Under the pieces are notes generated by a model. It had not been told where the DNA came from, did not search any database, and worked only from the letters and a program-made list of their open reading frames with translations. Below are positions 15,586-15,953 of a stretch of DNA of 15,953 nt, in pieces. The stretch is from Mycobacterium sp. (GTDB lineage Bacteria; Actinomycetota; Actinomycetes; Mycobacteriales; Mycobacteriaceae), in the NCBI GenBank assembly GCA_018500005.2, contig JAHBAP020000458.1, positions 1 through 15,953 of the forward strand, given 5' to 3'. The position numbers and the translations under genes were made by a program. How positions within the stretch are numbered: position 1 is the stretch's first letter; every line of letters starts with the position of its first letter.

Positions 15586-15953
15586 GCGGCAACTCCGCGA
15601 TGACCTTCCCGGTAGGCTGCGTCGACCCGGCACCGGGTTCCACGGTGAACGCCAATTTCGTTGACGGCCCGAGGTTCTCCAGCACCGCGGTGGTCGACGG
15701 TGCGACCGCCTCGGCGTCCATCGTGCCCGCCGACGAAGCGCCGGAAGGGCTGACCAGCCACATCTGGTAGACCGTTCCCGGCGACGGCGGAGGAACGTCG
15801 TTCATCACCAGCACCCCGGCGTTGCGGTCCCGGGAGAACACCACGGTGGCGGTGCCGCCGGCCGGGATGGCGCCCGAGACGGTGTGGACGTCGGGAGCGG
15901 AGAAAACCTGCTGGGCGGTGGACTGTGGCGGCGGCGGGGGGGGCCGCACTGCC
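15578..15953 (-). CDS. rskA: Anti-sigma-K factor RskA, C-terminal extracytoplasmic domain (5' end outside window)
   Basis: RskA is a membrane protein whose cytoplasmic N-terminus holds sigma factor SigK inactive until the protein is cleaved by regulated proteolysis. Only the outer domain is visible, about 124 residues; the sigma-binding part and membrane helix lie beyond the right edge. A proline run is followed by [41 protein letters not shown], and the C-terminal block [14 protein letters not shown] then ELPLI. These match M. tuberculosis RskA (Rv0444c) closely as I remember it. The frame stays open to the window edge, so the GTG at 15949 is not a real start. sigK is expected further right. 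Eight consecutive C bases on the coding strand encode part of the proline run. Confidence 0.93.
   Translation of the reverse strand, partial: AVRPPPPPPQSTAQQVFSAPDVHTVSGAIPAGGTATVVFSRDRNAGVLVMNDVPPPSPGTVYQMWLVSPSGASSAGTMDAEAVAPSTTAVLENLGPSTKLAFTVEPGAGSTQPTGKVIAELPLI

Overview
The window is GC-rich, coding-dense actinobacterial chromosome, almost certainly from a Mycobacterium (Mycolicibacterium-type) species. The right edge carries the extracytoplasmic domain of the anti-sigma factor RskA, very similar to the M. tuberculosis protein as I remember it. Beside it lie a YbdK/GCS2-type carboxylate-amine ligase, an F420-type luciferase-like oxidoreductase with a leaderless-looking start, and a tRNA-Arg(CCU).

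Positions 1-13422 hold two same-strand giant paralogous genes and form the remarkable part of the window. The first is cut by the left edge and ends at 5009. The second is complete (5257-13422, 2721 aa) with a Sec-type signal peptide. Both consist mainly of a roughly 141-residue helical-looking repeat that I cannot match to any named family. The visible part of gene 1 has eight full units plus one divergent unit. Gene 2 has one shortened unit, ten full units and one divergent unit. Two unit types alternate (141 and 142 residues, DFW and DFF forms), and each unit is itself made of a shorter motif of about 21 residues. Both proteins end in a conserved 393-residue C-terminal region. A hairpin at 5040-5070 separates the genes, so each is probably transcribed independently. 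The 247 bp between them also carry a 12-bp direct repeat spaced 36 bp apart and a strong ribosome binding site that fixes the second start.

Positions 13423-13595 hold a long hairpin that may terminate both gene 2 and the opposing tRNA, followed by tRNA-Arg(CCU) on the minus strand.

Positions 13596-15953 are ordinary mycobacterial genes: the minus-strand oxidoreductase, the divergent plus-strand ligase, and convergent rskA, whose stop codon overlaps the ligase end by 8 bp. No functional link between these genes and the giant proteins is visible. The giant proteins look like secreted or envelope-associated structural proteins, but their function is unknown. No mobile elements, CRISPR arrays or integrases were seen.
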